DNA from: Aquipseudomonas alcaligenes MRY13-0052
Lineage (GTDB): Bacteria > Pseudomonadota > Gammaproteobacteria > Pseudomonadales > Pseudomonadaceae
Reading direction: 5' to 3'
Assembly (NCBI GenBank): GCA_000474255.1
Contig: BATO01000014.1
Span: 1 to 64,000 of the forward strand
DNA: 64,000 bases
The notes below the pieces were generated by a model. That model was given only the letters and a program-made list of their open reading frames with translations. It did no database searches and had not been told where the DNA came from. A program made the translations under genes and the position numbers. Position 1 is the stretch's first letter, and the number at the start of each line of letters is the position of its first letter. Below are positions 7,597 through 16,489 of the stretch, in pieces.

Positions 7597-8730
7597 TCAC
7601 TCGACGCTTTCCAGCAGCGTGGCCACGCCCTGGCCGCCACCGATGCACTGGGTGGCGATGGCGTAGCGGCCGCCGGTGCGCTTGAGCAGCGAAGCGGCCT
7701 TGCCGGTGATGCGCGCACCGGTGGCGCCCAGCGGGTGCCCGATGGCCATGCCGCCGCCGTCGAGGTTGACCTTGGCGACGTCGATGTCCAGTTCGCGGAT
7801 GCAGGCCAGTGCCTGGCTGGCGAAGGCTTCGTTGATCTCGAACAGGTCGATGTCGTTCACCGACAGGCCGCTGCGCTGCAGCAGCTTGCGGGTGGCGTGC
7901 AGCGGGCCCATGCCCATCACCTCCGGCGCGCAGCCGACCACAGCCACCGCCTTGATGCGCGCGAGGATGTCCAGCTTCCAGCGCCGGGCGAACGCCTCGG
8001 TGCACACGAACACCGCCGCCGCGCCATCGGTCAGCGGCGAGGCGGTGCCGGCGGTCACGCTGCCACCGAACGCCGGCTTGAGTTGGGCCAGGGCATCGGC
8101 GGTGGTGCCGGGGCGGATGCAACCGTCTTCGGTAACCGGGCCGTCGGGCGTCTCGATGGTGATGATCTCGTCCTGCAGCAGGCCGCGCAGGCGTGCATCG
8201 GCGGCCTTCTCGTGGGACTGCACGGCCATCGCCTCCTGGTCCACGCGGCTGATGGCGTAGCGCTCGGCGACGATCTCGGCGGTGTGGCCCATGGGGATAT
8301 AGGCCTGGATCTCGCCGCTGGTCAGGCGCGGGTTGGGCGAAATGTTGAAGCCGCCCATGGGCACGCGGGTCATGGATTCCACGCCGCCACAGATGAAGGC
8401 CTCACCGGCGCCGAGCTGGATCTGCCCGGCGGCGAAGTGGATGGAGGTCATGGACGAGCCGCAGAAGCGGTTCACCGTGGCCCCGGCCACGCTCTGCGGC
8501 AGGCCAGCGAGGAAGCCGACGATGCGTGCCAGGTTCATGCCCTGCTCGGCCTCGGGGTAGGCGCAGCCGAGGATCAGGTCCTCGATCTCGTTGGGGTCGA
8601 TGTCCAGGCGGTCCACCAGCCCCTTCACGACCTGGCCGGCGAGGTCGTCCGGGCGGATGTTGATCAGGCCGCCCTTCTTGGCGAAGTGGAAGGGCGAGCG
8701 GGCGAAACCGGCGATGACGATGGATTGCAT
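7597..8730 (-). CDS. Acetyl-CoA C-acyltransferase (thiolase)
   Basis: A 377-residue thiolase with all active-site motifs: the acylated Cys90 in VNRFCGSSMTSIH, His332 in GGGMAIGHPLGATGAR, and the base Cys362 in ATQCIGGGQG. The family cleaves 3-ketoacyl-CoA with CoA to acetyl-CoA plus a shortened acyl-CoA, or the reverse. I chose ATG 8730 (MQSIVIAGFARSPF), the conserved N-terminus, with AAGGACACGAG upstream. The preceding 158-base region is AT-rich near 8815-8860 and carries a palindrome shared with the downstream tetR, so it has its own promoter. It completes a lipid block with the convergent acyl-CoA dehydrogenase operon. Confidence 0.92.
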   Translation of the reverse strand: MQSIVIAGFARSPFHFAKKGGLINIRPDDLAGQVVKGLVDRLDIDPNEIEDLILGCAYPEAEQGMNLARIVGFLAGLPQSVAGATVNRFCGSSMTSIHFAAGQIQLGAGEAFICGGVESMTRVPMGGFNISPNPRLTSGEIQAYIPMGHTAEIVAERYAISRVDQEAMAVQSHEKAADARLRGLLQDEIITIETPDGPVTEDGCIRPGTTADALAQLKPAFGGSVTAGTASPLTDGAAAVFVCTEAFARRWKLDILARIKAVAVVGCAPEVMGMGPLHATRKLLQRSGLSVNDIDLFEINEAFASQALACIRELDIDVAKVNLDGGGMAIGHPLGATGARITGKAASLLKRTGGRYAIATQCIGGGQGVATLLESVE

Positions 8731-8842
8731 ATCTCGTGTCCTTGCGTGGTAGAGCCGGGCGGAGCCGGCGGGAGCGCCAGGGTGAGAGAGCGATACTGCG
8801 GGCGCATGCTTAGGATGATATGCATAATTCAAACGCTTGTAT

Positions 8843-8856
8843 ATTACGGGTGTAAT
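8843..8856. promoter_or_regulatory. Candidate TetR operator upstream of the thiolase
   Basis: ATTAC-GGGT-GTAAT, a perfect 5-bp dyad 113-126 bases before the thiolase ATG, in an AT-rich stretch that probably holds the promoter. It matches the tetR-upstream site at 7496-7509. Confidence 0.55.
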
Positions 8857-8888
8857 CCAATCGTCGGGTCGTTACGGGCAAGGTGGGC

Positions 8889-10082
8889 TCAGGCGTGATC
8901 CCGGCGCGCCAGCCCAATCAGTGCCACCAGCGTCAGCCCGATCAATACCGTCGCGAACCCCGTTGCGGTCGCCACCAGCCCAAAGTGGCGGGCCATTACT
9001 CCCGCCAGCAGCGCCGGCACACAGAACGCCAGGTAGCTGATCACGTAGTAGGTGGCCATCAGCCCCGCGCGCTCATGGGCATGGGCCAGCGGCATCACGC
9101 TGCGCAGCGCGCCGAGGAACCCTGAACCGAAGCCACCGCCGGCCACCAGCGAGGCGAGCAGGAACAGCCACAGCCAGCCGGCCCGCACGGCCACGAGCAT
9201 GGCGCTTACTCCGATCAGCAGCAGGGTGGTGGCGATGCGCAGCACCTGCTGCGCCGTGTGCTGGCGCAGCCACAGGATCGACAGGGCGCCGCTCAGGGTC
9301 AGCGCCGTTACCGCCAGCCCGCCCACCAACGCCGAGTTGGAGCCGGTGGCTGCGCGGATCAACGACGGCGCGAGGGACAGGTAGAAACCGCCCAGGGACC
9401 AGACCGCGACGTTCACCGGTAGCGTGCGCCACAGCGCGCCCCGGGCCTGGGGCGGCACCCGCAGGGTCGGGCGCAGCGAGGCGAGGGCGCCCGGGCGGCG
9501 CGAGATGGTTTCCGGCAACCACCACAGCAGCAGCGCCTGGGCGGCGAACACCAGCAGCAGGACCAGGTAGACCAGGTGCAAGGGCCAGGGCGCCCACTCC
9601 ACCAGCATCCCGCAGCCCAGGGCGCCACAGGCCATGCCCAGTTGCGGCGCCACGCTGTTGAACAGCGGCCCGCGCTCGGGGTTGCGATCCAGCAGCGCCG
9701 CACCCAGCACGCTGGTCGCCATCCCCGTGGCGAAGCCCTGCATCACCCGCGCTGCCAGCAACCAGCCGACGCCATCGGCCTCGATGAACAGCGCCATCGC
9801 CAGCATCTCCAGCAACAGCGCGGCGAGGATCACCGGCCGCCGGCCCAGGTAATCGGACAGCTTGCCCAGGGTGAGCAGCGCCGCCAGCAGGCTGAAGGCA
9901 TAGATGGCGAAGACCAGCGTCAGCATCGCCGGGCTGAAGGCCCAGTGCGCCTGGTACACGGGGTAGAGCGGGGTGGGCGCGCTGGATGCGGCCAGGAAGC
10001 TCAGCAGCGTGCTCGCCAGCAAGGCGATGCCGCTGCGGGTGTGACGCTGGTCGAGGCAGGTATCGGCGGTCTGGACCATCAT
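8889..10082 (-). CDS. MFS transporter
   Basis: A 397-residue inner-membrane major facilitator. About 12 hydrophobic segments are visible (for example SGIALLASTLLSFLAA and MLTLVFAIYAFSLLAALLTL), with the MFS loop motif GKLSDYLGRRPV after helix 2 and RVMQGFATGMATSV in helix 4. The substrate is unknown; the divergent TetR gene at 10170 and the palindrome between them suggest a drug or metabolite exporter induced by its own substrate. Two adjacent ATGs (10082, 10079) are possible. Transcribed towards the thiolase, with 158 bases between. Confidence 0.85.
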   Translation of the reverse strand: MMVQTADTCLDQRHTRSGIALLASTLLSFLAASSAPTPLYPVYQAHWAFSPAMLTLVFAIYAFSLLAALLTLGKLSDYLGRRPVILAALLLEMLAMALFIEADGVGWLLAARVMQGFATGMATSVLGAALLDRNPERGPLFNSVAPQLGMACGALGCGMLVEWAPWPLHLVYLVLLLVFAAQALLLWWLPETISRRPGALASLRPTLRVPPQARGALWRTLPVNVAVWSLGGFYLSLAPSLIRAATGSNSALVGGLAVTALTLSGALSILWLRQHTAQQVLRIATTLLLIGVSAMLVAVRAGWLWLFLLASLVAGGGFGSGFLGALRSVMPLAHAHERAGLMATYYVISYLAFCVPALLAGVMARHFGLVATATGFATVLIGLTLVALIGLARRDHA

Positions 10083-10133
10083 GGGCTCACTAAAGCTAAG
10101 ACATTGCGTTTGCGCAGTCTGCGCGCAGAAATT

Positions 10134-10160
10134 CCTTAACGCAAATTCTTTGTGTTAAGG
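10134..10160. promoter_or_regulatory. Near-perfect palindrome, TetR operator candidate
   Basis: CCTTAACGCAAA, spacer TTC, TTTGTGTTAAGG: 12-bp arms with one mismatch. It ends 9 bases before the ATG of the TetR gene at 10170, so the operator includes the AAGG ribosome site, and it lies 52 bases from the divergent MFS start. Binding would block both genes. Confidence 0.7.
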
Positions 10161-10169
10161 TCCGCCGCC

Positions 10170-10736
10170 ATGGCCATCAAAGAAAACCGCCGCACTGGCG
10201 GGCGCAGCGCCCGGGTGCAGGAATCCATCCACACCGCCGTGCGCGCACTGCTCGACGAGCGCGACCGCGCCGACCTCACCGTCCCGCAGATCGCCGCTCG
10301 CGCTGGCGTCACGCCCTCTACCATCTACCGCCGCTGGGGCGACCTCTCGGCGCTGCTGGCCGACGTCGCCCTGGAACGCATGCTCCCCAGCGAGCCGCAG
10401 GACACCGGCACCCTCGCCAGCGACCTGCACGCCTGGGCCGAGCAATACCTCGACGAGATGAGCTCCGAGCTCGGCCGCACCCTGATCCGCGACGTCGTCT
10501 CCGACCTCGCCGGCGACTACCCCGGCCAATGCGCCGACCTCGTCCGCTGCCAGCTGCAGCTCATCCTCGACCGCGCCGCCCAGCGTGCCGAAGCGGCCCC
10601 CAGCGCCGACCAACTGGTCGACGCCGTGGTCGCCCCGATGATCTACCGCATCCTCTTCGCCCCCCAAGCCCCCAGCGCCGAGCAGGTGAGGGAGTGGGTA
10701 GACGGAGCGCTGCACATTTCCAAACCCCGGAAATGA
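10170..10736 (+). CDS. TetR-family transcriptional regulator
   Basis: A 188-residue TetR-type regulator. The N-terminal HTH domain covers SARVQESIHTAVRALLDE and LTVPQIAARAGVTPSTIYRRWGDLSALLADV (about residues 13-65). The C-terminal domain resembles the TetR_C_11-like group often paired with MFS genes. ATG 10170 follows TTAAGG at a 9-base spacing; a GTG at 10152 is also in frame, but lies inside the operator palindrome. It is divergent from the MFS gene and probably represses it and itself. A strong terminator follows at 10738. Confidence 0.88.
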   Translation: MAIKENRRTGGRSARVQESIHTAVRALLDERDRADLTVPQIAARAGVTPSTIYRRWGDLSALLADVALERMLPSEPQDTGTLASDLHAWAEQYLDEMSSELGRTLIRDVVSDLAGDYPGQCADLVRCQLQLILDRAAQRAEAAPSADQLVDAVVAPMIYRILFAPQAPSAEQVREWVDGALHISKPRK

Positions 10737-10737
10737 A

Positions 10738-10767
10738 CAAGGCCCCGTAAGGGGCCTTGTCGTTTTC
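10738..10767. terminator. Intrinsic terminator between tetR and the RTX gene
   Basis: ACAAGGCCCC-GTA-AGGGGCCTTGT stem followed by CGTTTT on the plus strand. It ends five bases before the stop of the convergent RTX gene and may serve both genes. Confidence 0.85.
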
Positions 10768-10772
10768 AGCGG

Positions 10773-13700
10773 TTACTGCCAGTTCGCGGCGATCACCACC
10801 TCCAGTTGCGCCTTCTGCTCGGGCGTCAGGTTGGAGCTGCCACCCGCCGGCGGCGCGAAGGCCGCCATGGCGTCGACCAGATTCTGCACCTGGCTGTCGA
10901 GCAGCACTTTCCCGTCGCCCGACTCAACGCGCTCCACGCGGGCTGCGTTCGATGAATACCAGCCCTTGATCGAGACTTTGTCCGCCGGGTTGTCGGTCGA
11001 AATCTCCAGATCCGTCCCTACCTGGCGGAACCACAGTTCGTTGGCGTCGATATCCCCACCGAAACGCAGCACATCGGTGACCCCTGAGTAGGTTGAGGTC
11101 TCGATGAGGGTGTCATGGCCATCTCCGGCGTTGAACAGGTAGGTGTCCGAGTAGTAGCTGCCGTAAAGCGTATCGCTACCCGTTCCACCCGCCAGCAGGT
11201 TGCCCTTTGCAGTACTGGCTACCTTGAGCGTGTCATCACCTGCACCACCAAACAGCTGGTTGGTACCGGCGCCGCCGTCCAGCAGGTCATTGCCGTCACC
11301 GCCGTGGAGGCTCTCGTCCCCAGCCCAGCCGTTCAGTGTGTCGCCCTGGGCGGTACCCAGCACGACGATCTGGCCCTGGATCTGATTGACGTCCCAGCTC
11401 GACCCATCGGCGAACTCGATGCGCTCGACCCGGCTGGCATCGACCGCCGTAGCCGTAGATGCCGTGGTGTTGAACCAGTTCCTCACGGTGACCTGATCGG
11501 CGCCATTGCGGTGAGCGAAGACCAGGTCGACGCCGACCTTTTGCACCTGGATATCGCTGGCTGCGACGCCTTCGCCGAAGCGCAGGGTATCCGTTACGTT
11601 GGAGTAGGTAGACGTTTCGACGACCGTGTCCTTGCCGTCGCCCAGGTTGAACATGTAGGTGTCGGCGTAGTAACTGCCGAACAGCGTGTCGTTACCTGTG
11701 CCACCCGCCAGCAGGCTGCCCTTGGCGGTGGTTGCCACCTTGAGCGTGTCATCGCCTGCACCACCAAACAGCTGGTTGGTACCGGCGCCGCCGTCCAGCA
11801 GGTCATTACCGTCACCGCCGTAGAGGGCTTCGTCACCGGCCCAGCCGTTCAGTGTGTCGGCCTGGGTGGTGCCCAGCACGATGATCTGGCTCTGGATCTG
11901 GTTGACGTCCCAGCTCGACCCATCGGCAAACTCGATACGCTCGACCCGGCTGGCATCGACCGCCGTGGCGGTGGATGCCGTGGTGTTGAACCAGTTCCTC
12001 ACGGTGACTTGATCGGAGCCATTGCGGTGAGCGAAGACCAGATCGACACCGACTTTCTGCACCTGGATATCGCTGGCAACGATGCCTTCGCCGAAGCGCA
12101 GGGTGTCCGTGACGTTGGAGTAGGTGGAGGTCTCGACGACCGTGTCTTTGCCATCGCCCAGGTTGAACGCGTAGGTATCGGCGTAATAGCTGCCGAACAG
12201 CGTGTCACTCCCGGTTCCGCCTGCCAGCAAGCTGCCCTTGGCGGTGGTTGCCACCTTGAGCGTGTCATCGCCAGCACCACCGAACAGCTGGTTGGTGCCG
12301 GCGCCGCCGTCTAGCAGGTCATTGCCATCACCGCCGTGGAGGGTCTCGTCACCGGCCCAGCCGTTCAGGGTGTCGGCCTGGGCGGTGCCCAGCACGACGA
12401 TCTGGCTCTGGATCTGGTTGACGTCCCAGCTCGACCCATCGGCAAACTCGATACGCTCGACCCGGCTGGCGTCGACCGCCGTGGCCGTGGATGCCGTGGT
12501 GTTGAACCAGTTCCTCACGGTGACCTGATCGGCACCGTTGCGGTGAGCGAAGACCAGATCGACACCGACTTTCTGCATCTGGATATCGCTGGCAACGATG
12601 TCATCGCCGAAGCGCAGGGTGTCGGTGACATTGGTGTAGGTGGACGTTTCGACGACCGTGTCCTTGCCATCGCCCAGGTTGAACACGTAGGTGTCGGCGT
12701 AGTAGCTGCCATGCAAGACGTCATCCCCCAGGCCGCCACTCAGGACATTGTTCTTCGAGCCATCGGCGACGACGATAAAGTCCTTGCCAGCTTTGCCGCT
12801 GATGACATTCGTCGTCCCGGAACTGGCGTTGATCGACCACTCGGTACCATCGGCGAACCTGATGGTTTGCACCGGGCTCGAGCTGCTTGCTGTCGCTGCC
12901 GAGTAGAAGAAGTTCTCGATGGTGACCTTGTCATCGGTACCGATGGTGAGGACCAGCGAACTGCCGCTGCGGTACGAAGAAACATCTTCGGGACGGATGC
13001 CTTCCGCGAACAGCAAGGTGTTCAGCTTGGACGCCGTCTGGTCGCTGAAGCCCTTGATGATGTCGCTGCCATCGCCGCGCGCAAACACAAAGGTGTTGTT
13101 GCCGGCACCGCCGTTCAGCACGTCATTGCCCTGGCCGCCTACGAGGGTGTCGTCGCCGCCTTCTCCCGCTAGCGTGTCGTTGCCGCTGCCGCCATTGATG
13201 GCATCGGCAGTGGCATAGCCGGTCAGGCTGTCATTGCCTGCCGTTCCGAGCAGGGCCAGCTCCTTGACCGTGGCGATGTCCCAGACGTTGCCGTCGATGA
13301 AGCGGATTTCCTCCAGCTTGTAGCTGCTGGTGCCGTCAGCGTTGAAGTAGTTGGTGACGGTGATGCGATCAGTGCTGCCGATCAGGCTGAGGATCAGGTT
13401 GGTGCCGGAGCGGGTGACGACGATATCGCTGGCGGTGATGCCGGCGCCGAACTCGATGGCATCGACCTTGGCGGTGCCAGCATCGTTGTTGTTGATGCTG
13501 TCCTGGCCCCAACCGCGAGCGAAGCGGTAGGTGTCACTGCCACCTTCGCCGCTCAGGTTGTCGTTGCCGGTGCCGCCTTCGAGGATGTCGTTGCCGTTCC
13601 CACCGAAGAGGTTATCGACACCTTCACCGCCATAGACAACATCGTTGCCTTCGCCGCCGTAAAGGGTGTCGTTACCCTCGGCGCCTTGCAGCAGGTCATT

Positions 13701-16247
13701 GCCGTCTTCGCCGTAGAGGCGGTCGTCGCCCAACTCACCGAACAGCTGGTCATCACCGGCACCGCCGTAGAGCGAGTCATTGCCGGCGCCACCGCTGAGC
13801 ACATCAGCGGTCGCATAGCCGGTCAGTGTGTCGTTGCCGGCGGTATTGAGCAGGGCCAGTTCCTTGACCGTAGTGATGTCCCACACGCTGCCATCGATGA
13901 AGCGGATTTCCTCCAGCTTGTAGCTGCTGGTGCCATCGGCATTGAAGTAGTTGGTGACAGTGATGCGGTCGGTACTGCCGACCAGGCTGAGGATCAGGTT
14001 GGTGCCGGAGCGGGTAGCGACGATGTCACTGGCCGTGATGCCGGCGCCGAACTCGATGGCATCGACCTTGCCGGTGCTGGCGTCGTTGTTGTTGATGCTG
14101 TCCTGGCCCCAGCCACGCGCGAAACGGTAGGTATCGCTACCGCCTTCGCCGCTCAGGAGGTCGTTGCCAGTGCCGCCGTCGAGAACATCATTGCCGTCGC
14201 CACCATAGAGCGAGTCATTGCCTGCTCCCGCCAGCAGCAGGTCATTTCCGCTGTTGCCGTACAGGCGATCATTGCCGTCGCCGCCATCCAGGAAATCGGC
14301 ACCGTCGTTACCGGTCAGGGTGTCGTTGCCGGCTTCGCCAAACAGGAAGTCGGAGCCGGAGCTTCCTACCAGGCTGCTATTGGCGATGGTGTCGAAGACC
14401 ACGTTGCTGGCCGCGCCCAGTTGCGCTTTCAGCGCCTCGACCTGGGATGCATCCAACTGGCGGACCCAGTCGCCGGCAATGGCGATTTCATTGGCCGCCC
14501 AGCCCGCAGTACCTGCAATGGCCGAGCCGAACTCGAGCACGTCGACAATCGCCTTCACCGGGGAGTGGGCGTGGGTCTGGGCGAACTTGTCGAGGGCTGC
14601 ACTGAAGTCCAGGGTCAGCGTGTCCTGGGTCAGTACCAGGGATACGGCGTCCAGATAGGGCTTCAGGCGGGTCTGCAGCAGCAGGCCGTTGTAGACCGAA
14701 TCCAGCAGGGCCTGATAGGCCGCGCGGATGTGTTTCTCCTGGTTCGGGCCGAAGGAGAAGTCCTCCTCCGTAAGGTAGAAGGTCGAACCAAACGCCAGCG
14801 AGCCCCCGGCACTGCCGGATCGCGATTGCACCCCCGCGACGTACGAGAGGTTGATCTTTCCATCCTTGTCGTCATCGGTAACAGGCTTGAAGTCGAAGAA
14901 GTACTGGCCGTTGAACACCTCCAACACACGCACCATCTCCAGCAGCTCTTTCTTGCGGAGCTGGTCGGCGGTGGGCGAGGTGTCCTGGCCGGTACCTACG
15001 GGAATGCCGTTGGTCCCGCCGCTGACGTTCGAGCCACCGCTGCTGGAACCTGCCGCAAAGCCTTTCTTCTTCACTTCCCAGGAGTAGTCGAACTCGATCT
15101 TGTAGGTCTTGCCTTCGGCCAGGTCCGAGATGCGTTCATCGAAGGTGCGGAAGCTGGCGCTATCGGCCCAGGCCCGGACCAGTTGATCCAGCAGCACCTG
15201 CTGGCCCACCCGGGTATCGGCCTGGGAGTAGGTGGCAAGCGCATTGCTCAGGGAGTTGCTGCTGGCCGCAGCCTCACGCAGATCGCGCACGGCCCCTGCG
15301 CCGCGCATATCGGCCACCCCTGCCAGGTTGGCCGGAATCTCGATCGAGTCGGCGAACTCGCGATAGAAGGGGTTGTTCTCGAAATAGACATCACCCGACA
15401 CGCCGTTGCCACCGCCATGGGCAGCATCCCATTTGAAGGTGCCGAAACCGTCGATGTGGTTGTCGTTGCCCAGGGCCTGCTTCTTGCCATCCGAGCCGGT
15501 GGCGATGCTTTCGATGCCCAAGTCCTGCAAGGTGAACAGCTCGCCAGACTGGCTGATACCGTCACCGTTCAAGTCGCGCCAGACGCGCAGATCACCCCAT
15601 ACCGCGTCGTTGGCATCCAGCTTGCCGTCCGCATTGCCGTCCACGGCCTGCATCGCCGCGAAGCCATCCTTGGCCTTGGTGCCATCGGCCAGCAGGGTGT
15701 TCTCGCCGAACAGCTCATGGCCATTGTCGATGGAGCCGTTGTGGTTGCGATCCAGCACGAGCAAGCCGTCGTCCGGCTTGACCCAGCCGGAGCCGTGCTT
15801 GTTGCCATCGCCATCATGGTCGAACAGCGTCTGGCCCTCGGCGCCATAGGTTTCGATACCGTCGCCGTCCAGGTCCAGAACCATGGGGGAGGCGGTTTTC
15901 AGGGCTGAGTCAAAGTTGGTGTTGACCTCCTTGTCCATCTGCTCGATTTCAAACGCGCTCCTGTTCTTCCACCACCAGACGGGTCCGACGGCATCCTGCG
16001 GGATGTCGTCGGCCACACCGGCCTTGTTGAAGAATTTCAGCAGCAGCTTGGCGGGTTTGGAGGCCGCCCCGGCGCCTGCGGCTTCCAGCCCTTCGTCCAG
16101 GGCCTCCAGCGCATCGTGCGCCTCACCGGTACTCATGCCGACGGTATTGCCGTTGACCACCTCATCCTTGGTGTTGATCTCGATGCGACGGCCCTGGTCG
16201 TTCTCGACCACAACGACGTCACCATCCCTTCCTACGTATCGCCACAT
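10773..16247 (-). CDS. Giant RTX protein, type I secreted (1824 residues)
   Basis: A secreted calcium-binding RTX protein. I chose ATG 16247 ([10 protein letters not shown]), which has AAGGAGACGAGG before it; a TTG 30 bases upstream is unlikely. Near residues 130-250 is an EF-hand-like array ([56 protein letters not shown]). A helical part follows, then more than 20 nonapeptide repeats of the GGxGxDxLx type ([20 protein letters not shown]) interspersed with beta modules such as [18 protein letters not shown]. The C-terminal 40 residues (from [10 protein letters not shown] to VVIAANWQ) are nearly the same as in the RTX protein upstream, so they are probably the type I export signal. A catalytic domain is not visible; adhesin or hemolysin-like roles are both possible. 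The T1SS genes lie upstream on the same strand. Confidence 0.88.
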   Translation of the reverse strand: MWRYVGRDGDVVVVENDQGRRIEINTKDEVVNGNTVGMSTGEAHDALEALDEGLEAAGAGAASKPAKLLLKFFNKAGVADDIPQDAVGPVWWWKNRSAFEIEQMDKEVNTNFDSALKTASPMVLDLDGDGIETYGAEGQTLFDHDGDGNKHGSGWVKPDDGLLVLDRNHNGSIDNGHELFGENTLLADGTKAKDGFAAMQAVDGNADGKLDANDAVWGDLRVWRDLNGDGISQSGELFTLQDLGIESIATGSDGKKQALGNDNHIDGFGTFKWDAAHGGGNGVSGDVYFENNPFYREFADSIEIPANLAGVADMRGAGAVRDLREAAASSNSLSNALATYSQADTRVGQQVLLDQLVRAWADSASFRTFDERISDLAEGKTYKIEFDYSWEVKKKGFAAGSSSGGSNVSGGTNGIPVGTGQDTSPTADQLRKKELLEMVRVLEVFNGQYFFDFKPVTDDDKDGKINLSYVAGVQSRSGSAGGSLAFGSTFYLTEEDFSFGPNQEKHIRAAYQALLDSVYNGLLLQTRLKPYLDAVSLVLTQDTLTLDFSAALDKFAQTHAHSPVKAIVDVLEFGSAIAGTAGWAANEIAIAGDWVRQLDASQVEALKAQLGAASNVVFDTIANSSLVGSSGSDFLFGEAGNDTLTGNDGADFLDGGDGNDRLYGNSGNDLLLAGAGNDSLYGGDGNDVLDGGTGNDLLSGEGGSDTYRFARGWGQDSINNNDASTGKVDAIEFGAGITASDIVATRSGTNLILSLVGSTDRITVTNYFNADGTSSYKLEEIRFIDGSVWDITTVKELALLNTAGNDTLTGYATADVLSGGAGNDSLYGGAGDDQLFGELGDDRLYGEDGNDLLQGAEGNDTLYGGEGNDVVYGGEGVDNLFGGNGNDILEGGTGNDNLSGEGGSDTYRFARGWGQDSINNNDAGTAKVDAIEFGAGITASDIVVTRSGTNLILSLIGSTDRITVTNYFNADGTSSYKLEEIRFIDGNVWDIATVKELALLGTAGNDSLTGYATADAINGGSGNDTLAGEGGDDTLVGGQGNDVLNGGAGNNTFVFARGDGSDIIKGFSDQTASKLNTLLFAEGIRPEDVSSYRSGSSLVLTIGTDDKVTIENFFYSAATASSSSPVQTIRFADGTEWSINASSGTTNVISGKAGKDFIVVADGSKNNVLSGGLGDDVLHGSYYADTYVFNLGDGKDTVVETSTYTNVTDTLRFGDDIVASDIQMQKVGVDLVFAHRNGADQVTVRNWFNTTASTATAVDASRVERIEFADGSSWDVNQIQSQIVVLGTAQADTLNGWAGDETLHGGDGNDLLDGGAGTNQLFGGAGDDTLKVATTAKGSLLAGGTGSDTLFGSYYADTYAFNLGDGKDTVVETSTYSNVTDTLRFGEGIVASDIQVQKVGVDLVFAHRNGSDQVTVRNWFNTTASTATAVDASRVERIEFADGSSWDVNQIQSQIIVLGTTQADTLNGWAGDEALYGGDGNDLLDGGAGTNQLFGGAGDDTLKVATTAKGSLLAGGTGNDTLFGSYYADTYMFNLGDGKDTVVETSTYSNVTDTLRFGEGVAASDIQVQKVGVDLVFAHRNGADQVTVRNWFNTTASTATAVDASRVERIEFADGSSWDVNQIQGQIVVLGTAQGDTLNGWAGDESLHGGDGNDLLDGGAGTNQLFGGAGDDTLKVASTAKGNLLAGGTGSDTLYGSYYSDTYLFNAGDGHDTLIETSTYSGVTDVLRFGGDIDANELWFRQVGTDLEISTDNPADKVSIKGWYSSNAARVERVESGDGKVLLDSQVQNLVDAMAAFAPPAGGSSNLTPEQKAQLEVVIAANWQ
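11100..12712 (-). repeat. Tandem 516-bp coding repeat in the RTX gene
   Basis: Three nearly identical units plus a diverged fourth, period exactly 516 bases (172 codons), measured from the repeated GTTGAAC...GTAGGT segment at about 11645, 12161 and 12677. Each unit begins GSYYADTY and carries the [14 protein letters not shown] and [19 protein letters not shown] modules. DNA identity looks very high, which fits recent duplication or gene conversion. Confidence 0.85.
13201..14200 (-). repeat. Duplicated 600-bp module in the RTX gene
   Basis: Two copies of a module (around GTCGCATAGCCGGTCAG and TCCTGGCCCC) are offset by exactly 600 bases (13201/13801, 13501/14101). Each encodes the [19 protein letters not shown] and [19 protein letters not shown] segments. 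It is a second, separate duplication inside the same gene. Confidence 0.8.
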
Positions 16248-16444
16248 TGCCTCGTCTCCTTGACTAGAAATATCCAACTCTCCAGGGGCTCGAATGAGCC
16301 ACTGGTCATTTCCAAAACACTCATCCTGATGGGGGCGAGGCGACAGTCATCCGCACAGCTCGGCAAGCCGCGTGATCCATGGAACGTTGGAGTTTCTACC
16401 GAGCGGAACAGAACACCCCTGGTACCCCAGGGCTCCACACCGCG

Positions 16445-16472
16445 GACAGGAGCGCCAATGGGCGCTCCTGTC
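16445..16472. terminator. Hairpin between the two RTX genes
   Basis: GACAGGAGCGCC and GGCGCTCCTGTC, a perfect 12-bp stem with loop AATG, 17 bases after the stop of the upstream RTX gene. The rest of the 242-base gap (16248-16489) holds no gene. It probably contains a promoter for the 1824-residue RTX gene, which would otherwise be cut off by this terminator. Confidence 0.75.
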
Positions 16473-16489
16473 GTTATCGCTGATGCAGG

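Noticed and set aside
11100-14200. Regular repeats that could suggest a CRISPR array or satellite DNA
   Set aside because: The repeats are in frame, encode RTX modules, and have no unique spacers of uniform length.
13686-15908. A 740-residue open frame antisense to the large RTX gene
   Set aside because: Mirror image of RTX repeats; no ribosome site or domain.
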